From assembly GCA_022821385.1 (NCBI GenBank), contig JAJEDR010000031.1, positions 1 through 64,000 of the forward strand: a DNA stretch of 64,000 nt, read 5' to 3'. The translations under genes were made by a program, and so were the position numbers. Within the stretch, counting starts at the first letter, position 1. Each line of letters starts with the position of its first letter. The stretch is from Rhodothermales bacterium (lineage in GTDB: Bacteria > Bacteroidota > Rhodothermia > Rhodothermales > Bin80). Below, piece by piece: positions 1 through 8,338 of this stretch. Under the pieces are notes generated by a model. It made no database searches. It saw only the letters and a program-made list of their open reading frames with translations, and was not told where the DNA came from.

Positions 1-132
1 CGAATACAACAACCTGTTAACAGATTGGTAAGTGGAAGATAAATACGATAAATAGTGACAATAGAGATCGTAGGTCGTGTCTCTAAAGGGCTAAAGGTTC
101 CACACTGTCACTTTAGGTTGCCTGTTGGAAAT

Positions 133-1152
133 TCAGGCTAGTATGCCATGTTCGTCGAACCAGCGGTACGTGTCAACGATCGATTCTCCGAGCGACCGCG
201 GGTGAAACCCGAGTTCCGCCTTCGCCTTAGCATTGGATATCTTCCGATTGCTATGGGCCATGACGCGGACGGATACCGGCGTGTATAGCGGTTGACGGCC
301 GCGACACCGATCCAAAGCGACTTGGAAGGGCGCCCATAACCGGGCGGCGAATATTGGGAACTGGAGACGAGGTATGGGTACTCCGGTTGCCTGCCGGCAA
401 AGTTCCGCCAGTTCGCGCACGGTGTGCCAGTGACCTGATACGAGGTAGTTCTCGCCACATCTCGCCTGTGTCTCGGCGGCCATCATGGCCGCCACGACAT
501 CGCGCACATCGACCCAGTCGTAGCCACCTGCGATCAGCGCGGGAAGTTTCCTGCGGTGGAGGTCGAGAAATAGCTGCCCCATAGGCGACGGAGCGCCATC
601 ATAGGGTCCGATCACGCTGGTCGGATTTAGGATTACGGCGTCCAGGCCGCGATCAATGCCGCGGCGGACTTCCACTTCGCCTGCGGCTTTCGAACGGTCG
701 TAAGGCAGGTCGCGCGGGCTGTCAGCAGGAGGGCGGCTCTCGTCCAACACTTTGTCCAGCGGATGCTGGTCGTAAGCGTGGATCGAGGAAACATGAACCA
801 GTCGTCTCACGCCACATTCGAGGGCCGCTTCCACGACATTGCGGGTGCCCAGGACATTCGTGCGATGGTATTCTTGAGCCCTGACGCTACCGATCGATAC
901 CTTCGCGGCCAAATGGAAGACGGTCTCCGCGCCCGCGAAGGCGCAGATCAGCGTTTCCCTGTCGAGGATATCACCCTTGACCCATTCGATGTCGAGATCC
1001 GCCGCCGTCCCTCTACGCTCCCGAAAGACCGCACGGACGTGACGGGGCCCATACTTGTCGGCAAGAGCCCGCGTCAACACCCCGCCGATCTGCCCACTTG
1101 CCCCGGTGACTACCCGTATGGTGTGAGGTCGTCCTTCATCGGGTGACTTCAT
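133..1152 (-). CDS. NAD(P)-dependent extended SDR epimerase/reductase
   Basis: A 339-residue extended short-chain dehydrogenase/reductase. The N-terminal Rossmann glycine motif TGASGQIGG lies near residues 16-24, the conserved 'FHLAAKVS' strand near residue 79, and the catalytic YDRSK (YxxxK) near residues 151-155, followed by the 'NPTSVIGPYD' substrate loop. The overall type resembles dihydroflavonol-4-reductase or 3-beta-hydroxysteroid dehydrogenase-like proteins, which act on hydroxyl or keto groups of lipids, sugars or polyketides. It lies 64 bp downstream of the GPP34-P450 gene on the same strand, so the two probably form one transcript and may act on one substrate. The substrate cannot be read from sequence. 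The family call is secure; the exact activity is not. Confidence 0.88.
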   Translation of the reverse strand: MKSPDEGRPHTIRVVTGASGQIGGVLTRALADKYGPRHVRAVFRERRGTAADLDIEWVKGDILDRETLICAFAGAETVFHLAAKVSIGSVRAQEYHRTNVLGTRNVVEAALECGVRRLVHVSSIHAYDQHPLDKVLDESRPPADSPRDLPYDRSKAAGEVEVRRGIDRGLDAVILNPTSVIGPYDGAPSPMGQLFLDLHRRKLPALIAGGYDWVDVRDVVAAMMAAETQARCGENYLVSGHWHTVRELAELCRQATGVPIPRLQFPIFAARLWAPFQVALDRCRGRQPLYTPVSVRVMAHSNRKISNAKAKAELGFHPRSLGESIVDTYRWFDEHGILA

Positions 1153-1216
1153 TGCGAAAGGCGCAATTCGCGAATCGTAGGCCAGATCATACGCTGGAGG
1201 AGCAGGCGTAGCGAAC

Positions 1217-3262
1217 TCAGACTCGAAGCTCGTGCCGCAGCTCGGCGAGCCTGAATTTGATTTTGTTACTGGGCGACTGCGAGGGCAACGGATCCATGGG
1301 CAACCGCTTGAAAGGGCGGGCCAACTCGATCTTGAAGTGGTGTGTGAGCATTAGCAGGTTAATCACCATGTGCATATGGGCCCAGCGGCGCCCAAGACAT
1401 GAGTGCGTGCCCAGCCCAAAGGGTGCGTAGCCTCGGCTCCGATGCTCGTTTCGCGGGGGCGCGTAGCGGTCAATGTCGAACGTCCAAGGATCAGGAAACA
1501 CCTCATCCAAGTAGTGCGCGGCCGTCTGCGCAATTACAAGCTGCGTCCCGACCGGCAATTCGTAACCCTCTACCACGCAAGTGTTCATCACCGTGCGCAT
1601 CGACATGGGCACGATCGGCGACATCCGAAGGGTCTCCATCAGCACTCGGCGGGTCACGTCGATACGGTCTGGACTCAAGTCATCCTCGCTAGGATCGCCA
1701 TCGGCCCACAACGCATCCGCCTCGGCTGTGACTCGCTCGTACAACTCGGGATTCTGCAGCATCCTGTAAAGGGCAAAGCCAACCTGGTCGCCCATGTACA
1801 TGGCGGTCATCAAAATCGCCCCTAGCGGCAGCGACAGGTCCGATTCGGGCAGGAATTGCGGATCAGACGCGTGCAGCGCCAAGTACGCGTCCACCACATC
1901 CTTGGGCATCCCAGCCCGCTGCGTGGTCGTATGCGTAGTCTCCATACGATCTATGATCCGTTGCATAGCCTTCGCCCGGCGGCGCATCGACAGGGTATGG
2001 AGCATGAACGTTGGCAACATCTTGATGATGCCTACATTGAGTACTCGTACCTTGTATTCGAGCGCGTCCATAATTTCGTCCTGAGTGTCAATGCTGGCCA
2101 GGAGCGGCGATGACTGTGCGTTCAGAAATAGCCGCATCATCACCTGCGCCGGCATGATGGCACCGACGTCCCAACTCGCCATGTGAGTGCGGGACAGATC
2201 AAAGACCTCGTCCAGACGCCTGGTCAAAGTCGTAAGAGAGTAGGCGGGTTGCAGCGACTTTCGAAAACGAAAGTGATCGGCACCGTCGGTCGAGTGCATC
2301 GAGCGCGACACACCGTACGCTTTGTCGACGCCCTCGAAGTACTCCTTCGACCGCAAGAACCCACGCCCCTTGCTATGGGCCCACTGATTCGTCTTCAACC
2401 CCGCAAGTACAATAATATTCTGGCGGAATGGGAGCCGTAACTCAAACACTGGACCGTACTTTTCGGCCAAATAGGCGAACCCTGCCGGAAGCCTCCCCTC
2501 TCGTAGCTCCCGGTTGAACACCAAATCACGTAGGGACACGGCTGGAATCGGCTTGGTAAGCGAAGGCCGGCGAAGCGAAGGTGCGACGATGCTCTCGGAC
2601 ACCGCTGTCGCAATCGCTCGACCGATCGTGTCCATATTGCTGACCAACTTAATTCGCTCTTCCGCCTCCTCGTCGATTGGAAACATCTGCTGGAACGCGT
2701 TACAGGCGTCGACGAGGCCAGTGATAATCACATCGCGCGGCCCCGGAATTTCATCCGCGAAGATAATCCTGATTAGCCGGGCCCTTACGAACTCGCTCGC
2801 CAGGGGGTCTTCTTCTAGCGATGTATCGCCCGATTGCTGCCGCTTGGTGAACGTATAGAAGTCGCCGGGATGGCGGTCGAGAATCTGTCGCCGAACAAGC
2901 CGGTCCAGCGCACTGGAAATCACTGATTCGGACTTTGGTGCGAGCCGCTCAACCCAGTAGCCGACATCATGTTGTTCCGTTTCGGTAGCAATCTCCCGCA
3001 AGATCCGGTCCAGCACCGGACTACCGGTCTCGGTAGAATCGAACAGAATCAGCGACTTCAAATCGGAGTCGATGCGACCTAGCAACGACAGTTCACCCAA
3101 GGCTGCTCCGGCCATCGCGCAGTTCAGGTTCCAGCCGGGTACCTGACGAAAATATCCGGTTTCTTCGTCCAGCAGTGCCAACAGCAACTCTTCCTGCAGA
3201 CTCAGGGTGGACGCCTCCCGAGCCGTTTCAATTGCTGTCTCGTGAGTCATCAATGCACACAT
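1217..3262 (-). CDS. GPP34 (GOLPH3-like) domain fused to cytochrome P450
   Basis: A 681-residue two-domain protein. Residues about 18-230 match the GPP34/GOLPH3 pattern: 'LSLQEELLLALLDEETGYF', then 'AMAGAALGELSLLGRI', 'GSPVLDRILREIA', a 'YWVERLAP' segment and 'LDRLVRRQILDR'. GPP34 proteins are peripheral membrane, lipid-binding proteins. Residues about 235-681 are a full-length cytochrome P450: the K-helix ExxR as METLRMSP, and the haem loop FGLGTHSCLG with the thiolate cysteine near residue 622. The I-helix segment reads LMTAMYMGDQVGFAL and lacks the usual acid-threonine pair. The start is supported by GAGGA about 6 bases upstream on the minus strand. There is no transmembrane anchor, so the GPP34 domain may tether the enzyme to membrane lipid (inference). 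The gene leads a likely operon with the SDR gene downstream. Confidence 0.85.
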   Translation of the reverse strand: MCALMTHETAIETAREASTLSLQEELLLALLDEETGYFRQVPGWNLNCAMAGAALGELSLLGRIDSDLKSLILFDSTETGSPVLDRILREIATETEQHDVGYWVERLAPKSESVISSALDRLVRRQILDRHPGDFYTFTKRQQSGDTSLEEDPLASEFVRARLIRIIFADEIPGPRDVIITGLVDACNAFQQMFPIDEEAEERIKLVSNMDTIGRAIATAVSESIVAPSLRRPSLTKPIPAVSLRDLVFNRELREGRLPAGFAYLAEKYGPVFELRLPFRQNIIVLAGLKTNQWAHSKGRGFLRSKEYFEGVDKAYGVSRSMHSTDGADHFRFRKSLQPAYSLTTLTRRLDEVFDLSRTHMASWDVGAIMPAQVMMRLFLNAQSSPLLASIDTQDEIMDALEYKVRVLNVGIIKMLPTFMLHTLSMRRRAKAMQRIIDRMETTHTTTQRAGMPKDVVDAYLALHASDPQFLPESDLSLPLGAILMTAMYMGDQVGFALYRMLQNPELYERVTAEADALWADGDPSEDDLSPDRIDVTRRVLMETLRMSPIVPMSMRTVMNTCVVEGYELPVGTQLVIAQTAAHYLDEVFPDPWTFDIDRYAPPRNEHRSRGYAPFGLGTHSCLGRRWAHMHMVINLLMLTHHFKIELARPFKRLPMDPLPSQSPSNKIKFRLAELRHELRV

Positions 3263-3479
3263 TCGCTTCCTCGTAAAGTCTTGCTGAGAAGATTACAGCA
3301 GAGGCCTGAAAACATTTAGATATATGCAGGTTCCTGTGGAAGGTTTCCACGATTCCAATCGAATGATTAGACTATGGCGGGACTGCTGGAATGGCAGTTG
3401 GCCCGTGATAGAGGGGTTCGCTGGTGTACGTTGCGCATGGCCGGAGATTCAACCCGCGGAACGTCCTAATATCATGCTT

Positions 3480-4054
3480 TCTTGTCCAACGATCTCAAAA
3501 TTTGAACAGATGCGACTCAGCGGCATGTTCCGCGGCCTTGCGGGACCAACTGGACGCACCCGAGATCGACGCGATGCTGTTTTTGGACCGCCTCGGACTT
3601 ATGGTGGACAGTAGGAAGCAGTGCGCAGATGTCGGCGGCTGACCCAGCGGTTTCAGGCCGCTAAAATGGGCCGTCCCGCCGGCATGGCAATCCTAGATTA
3701 CAGTGGATCTCACGGCTTGGATCAACGCCTGATGCTCCGCTTGACCAGCTGTCAGTGGATGAGCCACCAACAGAATGTGATCATCACCCGACCAACTGGA
3801 GTCGGTACAAGCTATGTGGCCTGTGTGCCTTACAGAATAAAGCATGTCTGGAAATCTTACTCTCCGACCGCGAAGAGTGTACCCATCCGGAAGCCTTTGA
3901 ACAGCTGGCCCGCATAGATGTACTTTTGTTGGACGATTGGGAACTGCACCGGATTAGTCTGCCCCGACAGTGAAACTTGATGGAACTCCTGGATGACCGC
4001 AATACCGTGCAATCCACGATTGCGACCAATCAATTTCCCTTGGATCAATGGTGA
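3480..4054 (+). pseudogene. Decayed istB (IS21-family ATPase) remnant
   Basis: Joining three reading frames gives an IstB-like protein in the correct order: 'FEQMRLSGMFRGL', then 'LRDQLDAPEIDAMLFLDRLGL', 'RLTQRFQAAKM', the 'SCQWMSHQQNVIITRPTGVGTS' region, 'ARIDVLLLDDWEL' and 'LMELLDDRN...ATNQFPLDQW'. IstB is the AAA+ helper ATPase of IS21-type transposition. The Walker A motif is damaged (RPTGVGTS instead of GPTGVGKS), the frame shifts several times, and no istA was seen nearby. The element is therefore dead and old. The call rests on conserved order and motifs read by eye. Confidence 0.72.
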
Positions 4055-4307
4055 GAAAGATGTTACTCCTGTGAATGTTGTCTAGATCTCCTCAGAAGAA
4101 AAGAATTGCAGACCCAAGAATTCTTCAAATTTTCTGTATCTTCTGTCGGAACATTTAAAAGTCATCTAAAAGGCATATGCAATGCACTTTGCCATTAACG
4201 ATCCATCACCAGAGTCAAGCGACTCGATGGGGAAATCCAGGAAATCAAAACCGCCGGAAGGGGGTACAATGGGTTTGAGAATTTCAGATCTGTGATTCTC
4301 TTTTTCT

Positions 4308-4325
4308 GAGAGGCTTAAACCTCTC
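4308..4325 (+). promoter_or_regulatory. Leader hairpin upstream of the HU gene
   Basis: A perfect inverted repeat, GAGAGG at 4308-4313 and CCTCTC at 4320-4325, with a 6-base loop, lies 32 bases before the HU start codon. It has no T-run and so does not look like a terminator. It could be an mRNA leader hairpin or a protein site. The rest of 4055-4357 shows no gene. Confidence 0.25.
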
Positions 4326-4357
4326 TTCACAACAATAACAGTAGAACCAAAAATCAA

Positions 4358-4651
4358 ATGACTAAGTCTGATCTTGTAACCAAAGTATCTCGGGAAGTTG
4401 GATCGAAACTTTCCAAGACCGAATGTAGTTCGGTCGTGGACGCACTGTTGTCCTCCATTACGGGGGAGCTTGCGCAAGGAAATTCAGTCGAAATCCGAGG
4501 CTTTGGCACCTTCAAGGTCCGTGAGCGCAAGGCGCGAATGGGACGGAATCCAAATACCAGTGAGCCTGTAGCGATTCCAGCTCGTAGCGTCCCCGTCTTT
4601 ACGCCCTCAAAAAACTTACGTGACCGCGTGGACCAAGGTGCTTCTGCGTGA
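4358..4651 (+). CDS. HU/IHF-family DNA-binding protein
   Basis: A 97-residue histone-like protein. It has the family's helical dimerisation half ('MTKSDLVTKVSREVGSKLSK') and the beta-arm region 'EIRGFGTFKVRERKARMGRNP', followed by the 'PVFTPSKNLRDRV' end. HU and IHF proteins bend DNA and shape the nucleoid. The G-F-G-T-F and R-x-G-R-N-P core residues are all present, so it should be functional. It is a single gene with its own leader and no obvious operon partners. Confidence 0.95.
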   Translation: MTKSDLVTKVSREVGSKLSKTECSSVVDALLSSITGELAQGNSVEIRGFGTFKVRERKARMGRNPNTSEPVAIPARSVPVFTPSKNLRDRVDQGASA

Positions 4652-5206
4652 TCGTAGGCGCAAGTCCTGAGAAGAATGCTAATTCTGACCAGGATTCAGT
4701 GTCGTCAAAGAAACCGGGACACTCATTGTTGCTGAGCTGTCCGTTTCGAGGAATCCGCGAATGCGGAATGCGTGGACCTGGACGCGCGTATTGCGCGAAT
4801 TGACTACTGACCGATTCAACACGCCCGGAATGCGGACGAAGTTGTTCTTCCGCATAGTACGCCTCGTAGAAGGTGCACGGCATCCACGCTCACATGAAAT
4901 TGTCTCGCGATCTTGGTTGTGATCGTTAATTAGTCATCCAAGAGCAGCGAAAACCTTGATGCTAGGAATTACTCGGACCTCTCCTTATCGGTGGGGTTGG
5001 GAGCAAGCACTGGACGTACCAGTCACTGGCCAGTCGAAGATTCGGGGGTTTAGTGTACGAGTAATCAGATGAGCGCAAAGGATGGGCTAGTCTCCCCGGC
5101 CCAGAAACCCGGGGCTCATTGATGCCTGCCTGACCAAGTCGGGGACGTAGTCTCAACTTAGCAGGGAACTCGTTTTTGGAAACCTTCTGGGTAAAGGCAA
5201 ACTCAG
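4652..5206. other. 555-bp stretch without a convincing gene
   Basis: No intact gene is supported. A plus-strand frame at about 4700-4918 contains 'RELTTDRFNTPGMRTKL', which loosely recalls the 'vREi...pGfRTk' region of IS4-type DDE transposases, but the similarity is too short to call. On the minus strand an 88-codon open frame (4962-5228) has no recognisable domain. The stretch is probably mobile-element debris. Confidence 0.3.
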
Positions 5207-5617
5207 TCAATCGGTCTCGACGGCCCATACGTCATCGACCGCTTTTAACCCCGCATGCTTGTGAAAGCGGCCCAGCGTGCTTCTGAGCACGAGCTCCGTG
5301 CCCTCGCAGTGGTCCTGCACACTTTTCATCAGGCGCTTGCCTATGCCCAAACCCTGAACATCAGGCTCCACGGCCAAATCGCAAAGATAACTGTACATCA
5401 CCCCATCTGTCAGCACCCGTGCTATACCCAGTAGACGGGTCCCTTTCCATGCTGTGAGTACCAGAGATGCACGCTCAAACATCGTCCATAAACGCTCCGG
5501 GTTCGAAACCGGACGATGCAGCGGAGCCCGACGATAAAGAATACGGATCAGTTGCGGCGTGAGGTTGTCCAGACCTTCTCTTATCTCAACCGTGTCAATA
5601 GTCCGTGATTCCTTCAT
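5207..5617 (-). CDS. GNAT-family N-acetyltransferase
   Basis: A GNAT acetyltransferase of about 136 residues, counted from the ATG at 5617 (MKESRTIDTVEIREG). A longer frame up to 5698 would overlap the end of sucC and adds only atypical sequence. The acetyl-CoA-binding motif A is clear: 'CDLAVEPDVQGLGIGKRLM', with the Q/R-x-x-G-x-G/A core, preceded by the beta4 strand 'LLGIARVLTDG'. GNAT enzymes move an acetyl group from acetyl-CoA to an amine; the acceptor here is unknown. It starts 13 bp after the sucC stop on the same strand, so it is probably co-transcribed with sucC. Confidence 0.85.
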   Translation of the reverse strand: MKESRTIDTVEIREGLDNLTPQLIRILYRRAPLHRPVSNPERLWTMFERASLVLTAWKGTRLLGIARVLTDGVMYSYLCDLAVEPDVQGLGIGKRLMKSVQDHCEGTELVLRSTLGRFHKHAGLKAVDDVWAVETD

Positions 5618-5630
5618 TTGACCATCTTGT

Positions 5631-6803
5631 CTATGCTGCCAACGCCAACCGCACCTTGTCGGCTGCCTGCTCAAACAATACAGCAGATTCAAGTTCAATC
5701 CCGCTTTCGTTCAATACTCTTTGTCCCTCCGCAGCATTCGTCCCCTGTAGACGCACAATCAGCGGAACGCTAATTCCAACATTGCGTGCAGCCTCTACAA
5801 CACCCCGGGCAACCCGGTCGCAGCGAACAATACCACCAAATATATTCACCAGCACTGCCCGCACATTTGAATCCTTCAGAATGATGCGGAATCCGGCTTC
5901 AACGGTCTCTGCACTTGCAGTGCCGCCGACATCGAGGAAGTTAGCCGGATTGCCCCCAGCAAGTTTGATGATATCCATGGTCGCCATAGCCAACCCCGCC
6001 CCATTTACCATACACCCAACATTTCCGTCCAGCTTTACATAGTTCAGATTAGAGGCGTGTGCCTCTACCTCCAAGGGATCCTCTTCGTGTAAATCCCGGA
6101 GTGCGGCCAGGTCCTTGTGTCGATACAAAGCATTGTCATCCAAATTGAGCTTTGCATCAATAGCAACCACACGACCATCCTTGGTAAGTACGAGTGGGTT
6201 AATCTCAGCCAGAGACGCGTCGACTCCTATATATGCAGCAAAGAGCGAACTTATAAAACTAGCGGCCTGCCTTGCAGTCTTGCCCTCAAAGCCGAGCCCG
6301 TAGGCTAATTGCCGGGCTTGAAATCCTTGCAGACCAAGTCCCTGGTCCGCCCATACTTTGAGAATCTTGTCCGGCGTTTCAGCAGCTACTTTTTCTATTT
6401 CCACACCGCCTTCCGTTGAGGCCATCACTACGTGTTGGCTGCGGGCCCGGTCAAGGGTTACTCCTATGTAGAACTCCTTTGCAATATCAACAGCAGGAGC
6501 AACCAGAACTCTACGCACCAGCTGCCCTTCTGGACCGGTCTGATGCGTAATCAAATTCATGCCAAGAATTTTCCCGGCCACGTCCGCTACTTCATCCAAG
6601 CCGCGCGCCAGCTTTACCCCACCTCCTTTACCACGCCCGCCCGCGTGAATCTGAGCTTTAACTACAAACAGCTCCCCATAGACCGGCACCATAGCCTGAG
6701 CCACCCCTACCGCCTCAGCGACCGTTGAGGCAACTTCGCCAGGCTGCATAGCTACACCATATTCTTCCAGTATATCCTTAGCCTGATACTCGTGAACTTT
6801 CAT
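5631..6803 (-). CDS. sucC: Succinate-CoA ligase (ADP-forming) subunit beta
   Basis: The ATP-grasp beta subunit of succinyl-CoA synthetase, 390 residues when started at the family-typical MKVHEYQAKDIL (ATG at 6803) rather than the in-frame start 48 bases upstream. It shows 'VKAQIHAGGRGKGGGVKLA' in the ATP-grasp domain, 'EINPLVLTKDGRVVAIDAKL' for metal and nucleotide binding, and 'VNIFGGIVRCDRVARG' in the C-terminal CoA-ligase domain. It converts succinyl-CoA, ADP and Pi to succinate, CoA and ATP in the TCA cycle. No sucD is adjacent, so the alpha subunit is encoded elsewhere. It is divergent from lptG. Confidence 0.95.
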   Translation of the reverse strand: MKVHEYQAKDILEEYGVAMQPGEVASTVAEAVGVAQAMVPVYGELFVVKAQIHAGGRGKGGGVKLARGLDEVADVAGKILGMNLITHQTGPEGQLVRRVLVAPAVDIAKEFYIGVTLDRARSQHVVMASTEGGVEIEKVAAETPDKILKVWADQGLGLQGFQARQLAYGLGFEGKTARQAASFISSLFAAYIGVDASLAEINPLVLTKDGRVVAIDAKLNLDDNALYRHKDLAALRDLHEEDPLEVEAHASNLNYVKLDGNVGCMVNGAGLAMATMDIIKLAGGNPANFLDVGGTASAETVEAGFRIILKDSNVRAVLVNIFGGIVRCDRVARGVVEAARNVGISVPLIVRLQGTNAAEGQRVLNESGIELESAVLFEQAADKVRLALAA

Positions 6804-6880
6804 TAAACTCAGAACGATTATGACGGGGACAGGTACATGCTTATTCTCCAATTGTTCAATTCCGGTGAGGTGAACGCGAC

Positions 6881-7963
6881 ATGATCTTGACTACTATGGA
6901 TCGACATATCACGGGGCGGATATTGGGAACGTATGTGTTTCTGGTACTGTTCTTGGTCATCTTCTTCGTGTTACTTCACTACTTGGAGTACATCGACGAT
7001 TTTTTGGATCGTAATGCTCCAATGCGAAAAATTTATTTCGTGTACTACCCCAGTTTTATCCCCGATATTATCCGGCAGGTTTCGCCCCTTGCGCTTTTTC
7101 TTGCTGCAATCTTCACCACGAGTCGACTAGCGCAGTCATTTCAGATCGTAGCGCTGCAAACCAGTGGCGTTGCGCTGCAACGCCTCGCGGTCCCCTATTG
7201 CCTGATTGGGGTATTTGTGAGTGTGCTCCTGTTCTTTGTAGGAGGATGGATTGTACCAAATACTAATCAGACCGTCCTTTCCTACGATGAACTCTACATA
7301 AATACCAGGACACAACAGCTCTACGTCAGCGAAATTCATCGACGCAACGACCCCACCAGTGTAGTTACTGTGGGATACTTTGATCGTCGAACCAACACAG
7401 CCCACAGGGTTCAGCTACAACGATTCAACACGGACGGTACGCTTAGTGAGCGCGTGGATGGACGGCAAATGGTTTGGCAGGACTCATTATGGCATTTTTC
7501 ATATGCTGTAATACGAAAATTCAATGATGGATATGAGAGCCGTCAAATCGTGGCACCTCTAGATACCGTTCTTCTTGTATTTCCTCGGGACCTTGCCCGT
7601 AGACAAAGAGACATTGAGTCAATGACGATTCCAGTCGCAGCAGATTACGTCGATGCCTTGCGGCGAAGTGGGGTGGGTGACACAGGTCGTGCCATGATTG
7701 GATACTACTCCAAATACGCCTATCCCGTGGCTAACCTGATTGTCATGCTCATCGCGCTCCCATTAGCTTGCAGGCGTAGACGTGGAGGGCAGGCAGTTCA
7801 AATTGGAATCGCACTATTGGTCGCCTTTGTCTACCTCGCCGCACAAAAACTCATTGAACCGTTTGGCTACACGGAGGAATTGAGCCCGCTCCTGGCTACC
7901 CTACTTCCACATGTCCTGTTCATGGGGGCTGCAATCGCAGCATTGACCACTGCACGAAAATAG
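6881..7963 (+). CDS. lptG: LptF/LptG-family lipopolysaccharide export permease
   Basis: A 360-residue YjgP/YjgQ-type permease. N-terminal transmembrane helices ('GTYVFLVLFLVIFFVLLHYLEYIDDF') and the conserved 'PSFIPDIIRQVSPLALFLAAIF' segment are followed by a periplasmic domain (about residues 125-265) and three C-terminal helices ending near residue 358. LptF/LptG with LptB forms the inner-membrane ABC exporter that pulls LPS out of the membrane. The start ATG at 6881 has GAGGTG about 8 bases upstream. It is convergent with the DUF3467 gene, whose stop codon abuts this one. Whether it is the F or the G paralogue is not certain; G is the closer match by eye. Confidence 0.85.
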   Translation: MILTTMDRHITGRILGTYVFLVLFLVIFFVLLHYLEYIDDFLDRNAPMRKIYFVYYPSFIPDIIRQVSPLALFLAAIFTTSRLAQSFQIVALQTSGVALQRLAVPYCLIGVFVSVLLFFVGGWIVPNTNQTVLSYDELYINTRTQQLYVSEIHRRNDPTSVVTVGYFDRRTNTAHRVQLQRFNTDGTLSERVDGRQMVWQDSLWHFSYAVIRKFNDGYESRQIVAPLDTVLLVFPRDLARRQRDIESMTIPVAADYVDALRRSGVGDTGRAMIGYYSKYAYPVANLIVMLIALPLACRRRRGGQAVQIGIALLVAFVYLAAQKLIEPFGYTEELSPLLATLLPHVLFMGAAIAALTTARK

Positions 7964-8317
7964 TTATGCTTCCCCCACCTGACCACCGCCAAACTGAACG
8001 GACATAGGCTCTGATACCGGACTGCCCGGGATCTCCCCGTTTGCGTGTTCGAATTTCTCAATATTCTGCCCCAGGGCGTGCAACATCCGTTTAGCGTGCC
8101 GCGGTGTGAGAATTATCCGGTTCTTGACCTTCGCTCTTGGAATCCCCGGCATCACAAGAATGAAATCCAGCACAAACTCCTCCGATGAATGTCCCACCAT
8201 AACCAGATTGGCATACTGACCGTCCGCAACAGTTTCACTCAACTCAATCTTTAGATCCGTGCTGTCATGATCAGGCTCCTGGGCATAATCATCAATATCG
8301 TTAGCGTCCTCTGCCAT
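7964..8317 (-). CDS. DUF3467 domain protein
   Basis: A 117-residue acidic protein matching DUF3467, a small family common in Bacteroidota and relatives. Key parts are 'ANLVMVGHSSEEFVLDFILVMPG' and 'KNRIILTPRHAKRMLHALGQNI'. It has no signal peptide or membrane segment and its function is unknown. It follows the cystathionine beta-synthase-like gene by 21 bp on the same strand and is probably in the same transcript. Its stop codon directly abuts the lptG stop. Confidence 0.85.
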   Translation of the reverse strand: MAEDANDIDDYAQEPDHDSTDLKIELSETVADGQYANLVMVGHSSEEFVLDFILVMPGIPRAKVKNRIILTPRHAKRMLHALGQNIEKFEHANGEIPGSPVSEPMSVQFGGGQVGEA

Positions 8318-8338
8318 TGTAGCGTGATTTTCTGTGAA

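Noticed and set aside
4700-4918. IS4-type transposase fragment
   Set aside because: Only one short motif-like stretch resembles the family; too little to call.
4962-5228. 88-residue minus-strand protein
   Set aside because: No domain, signal peptide or sensible context; it overlaps the end of the acetyltransferase gene and is rich in Arg/Pro/Ser, as chance frames often are.
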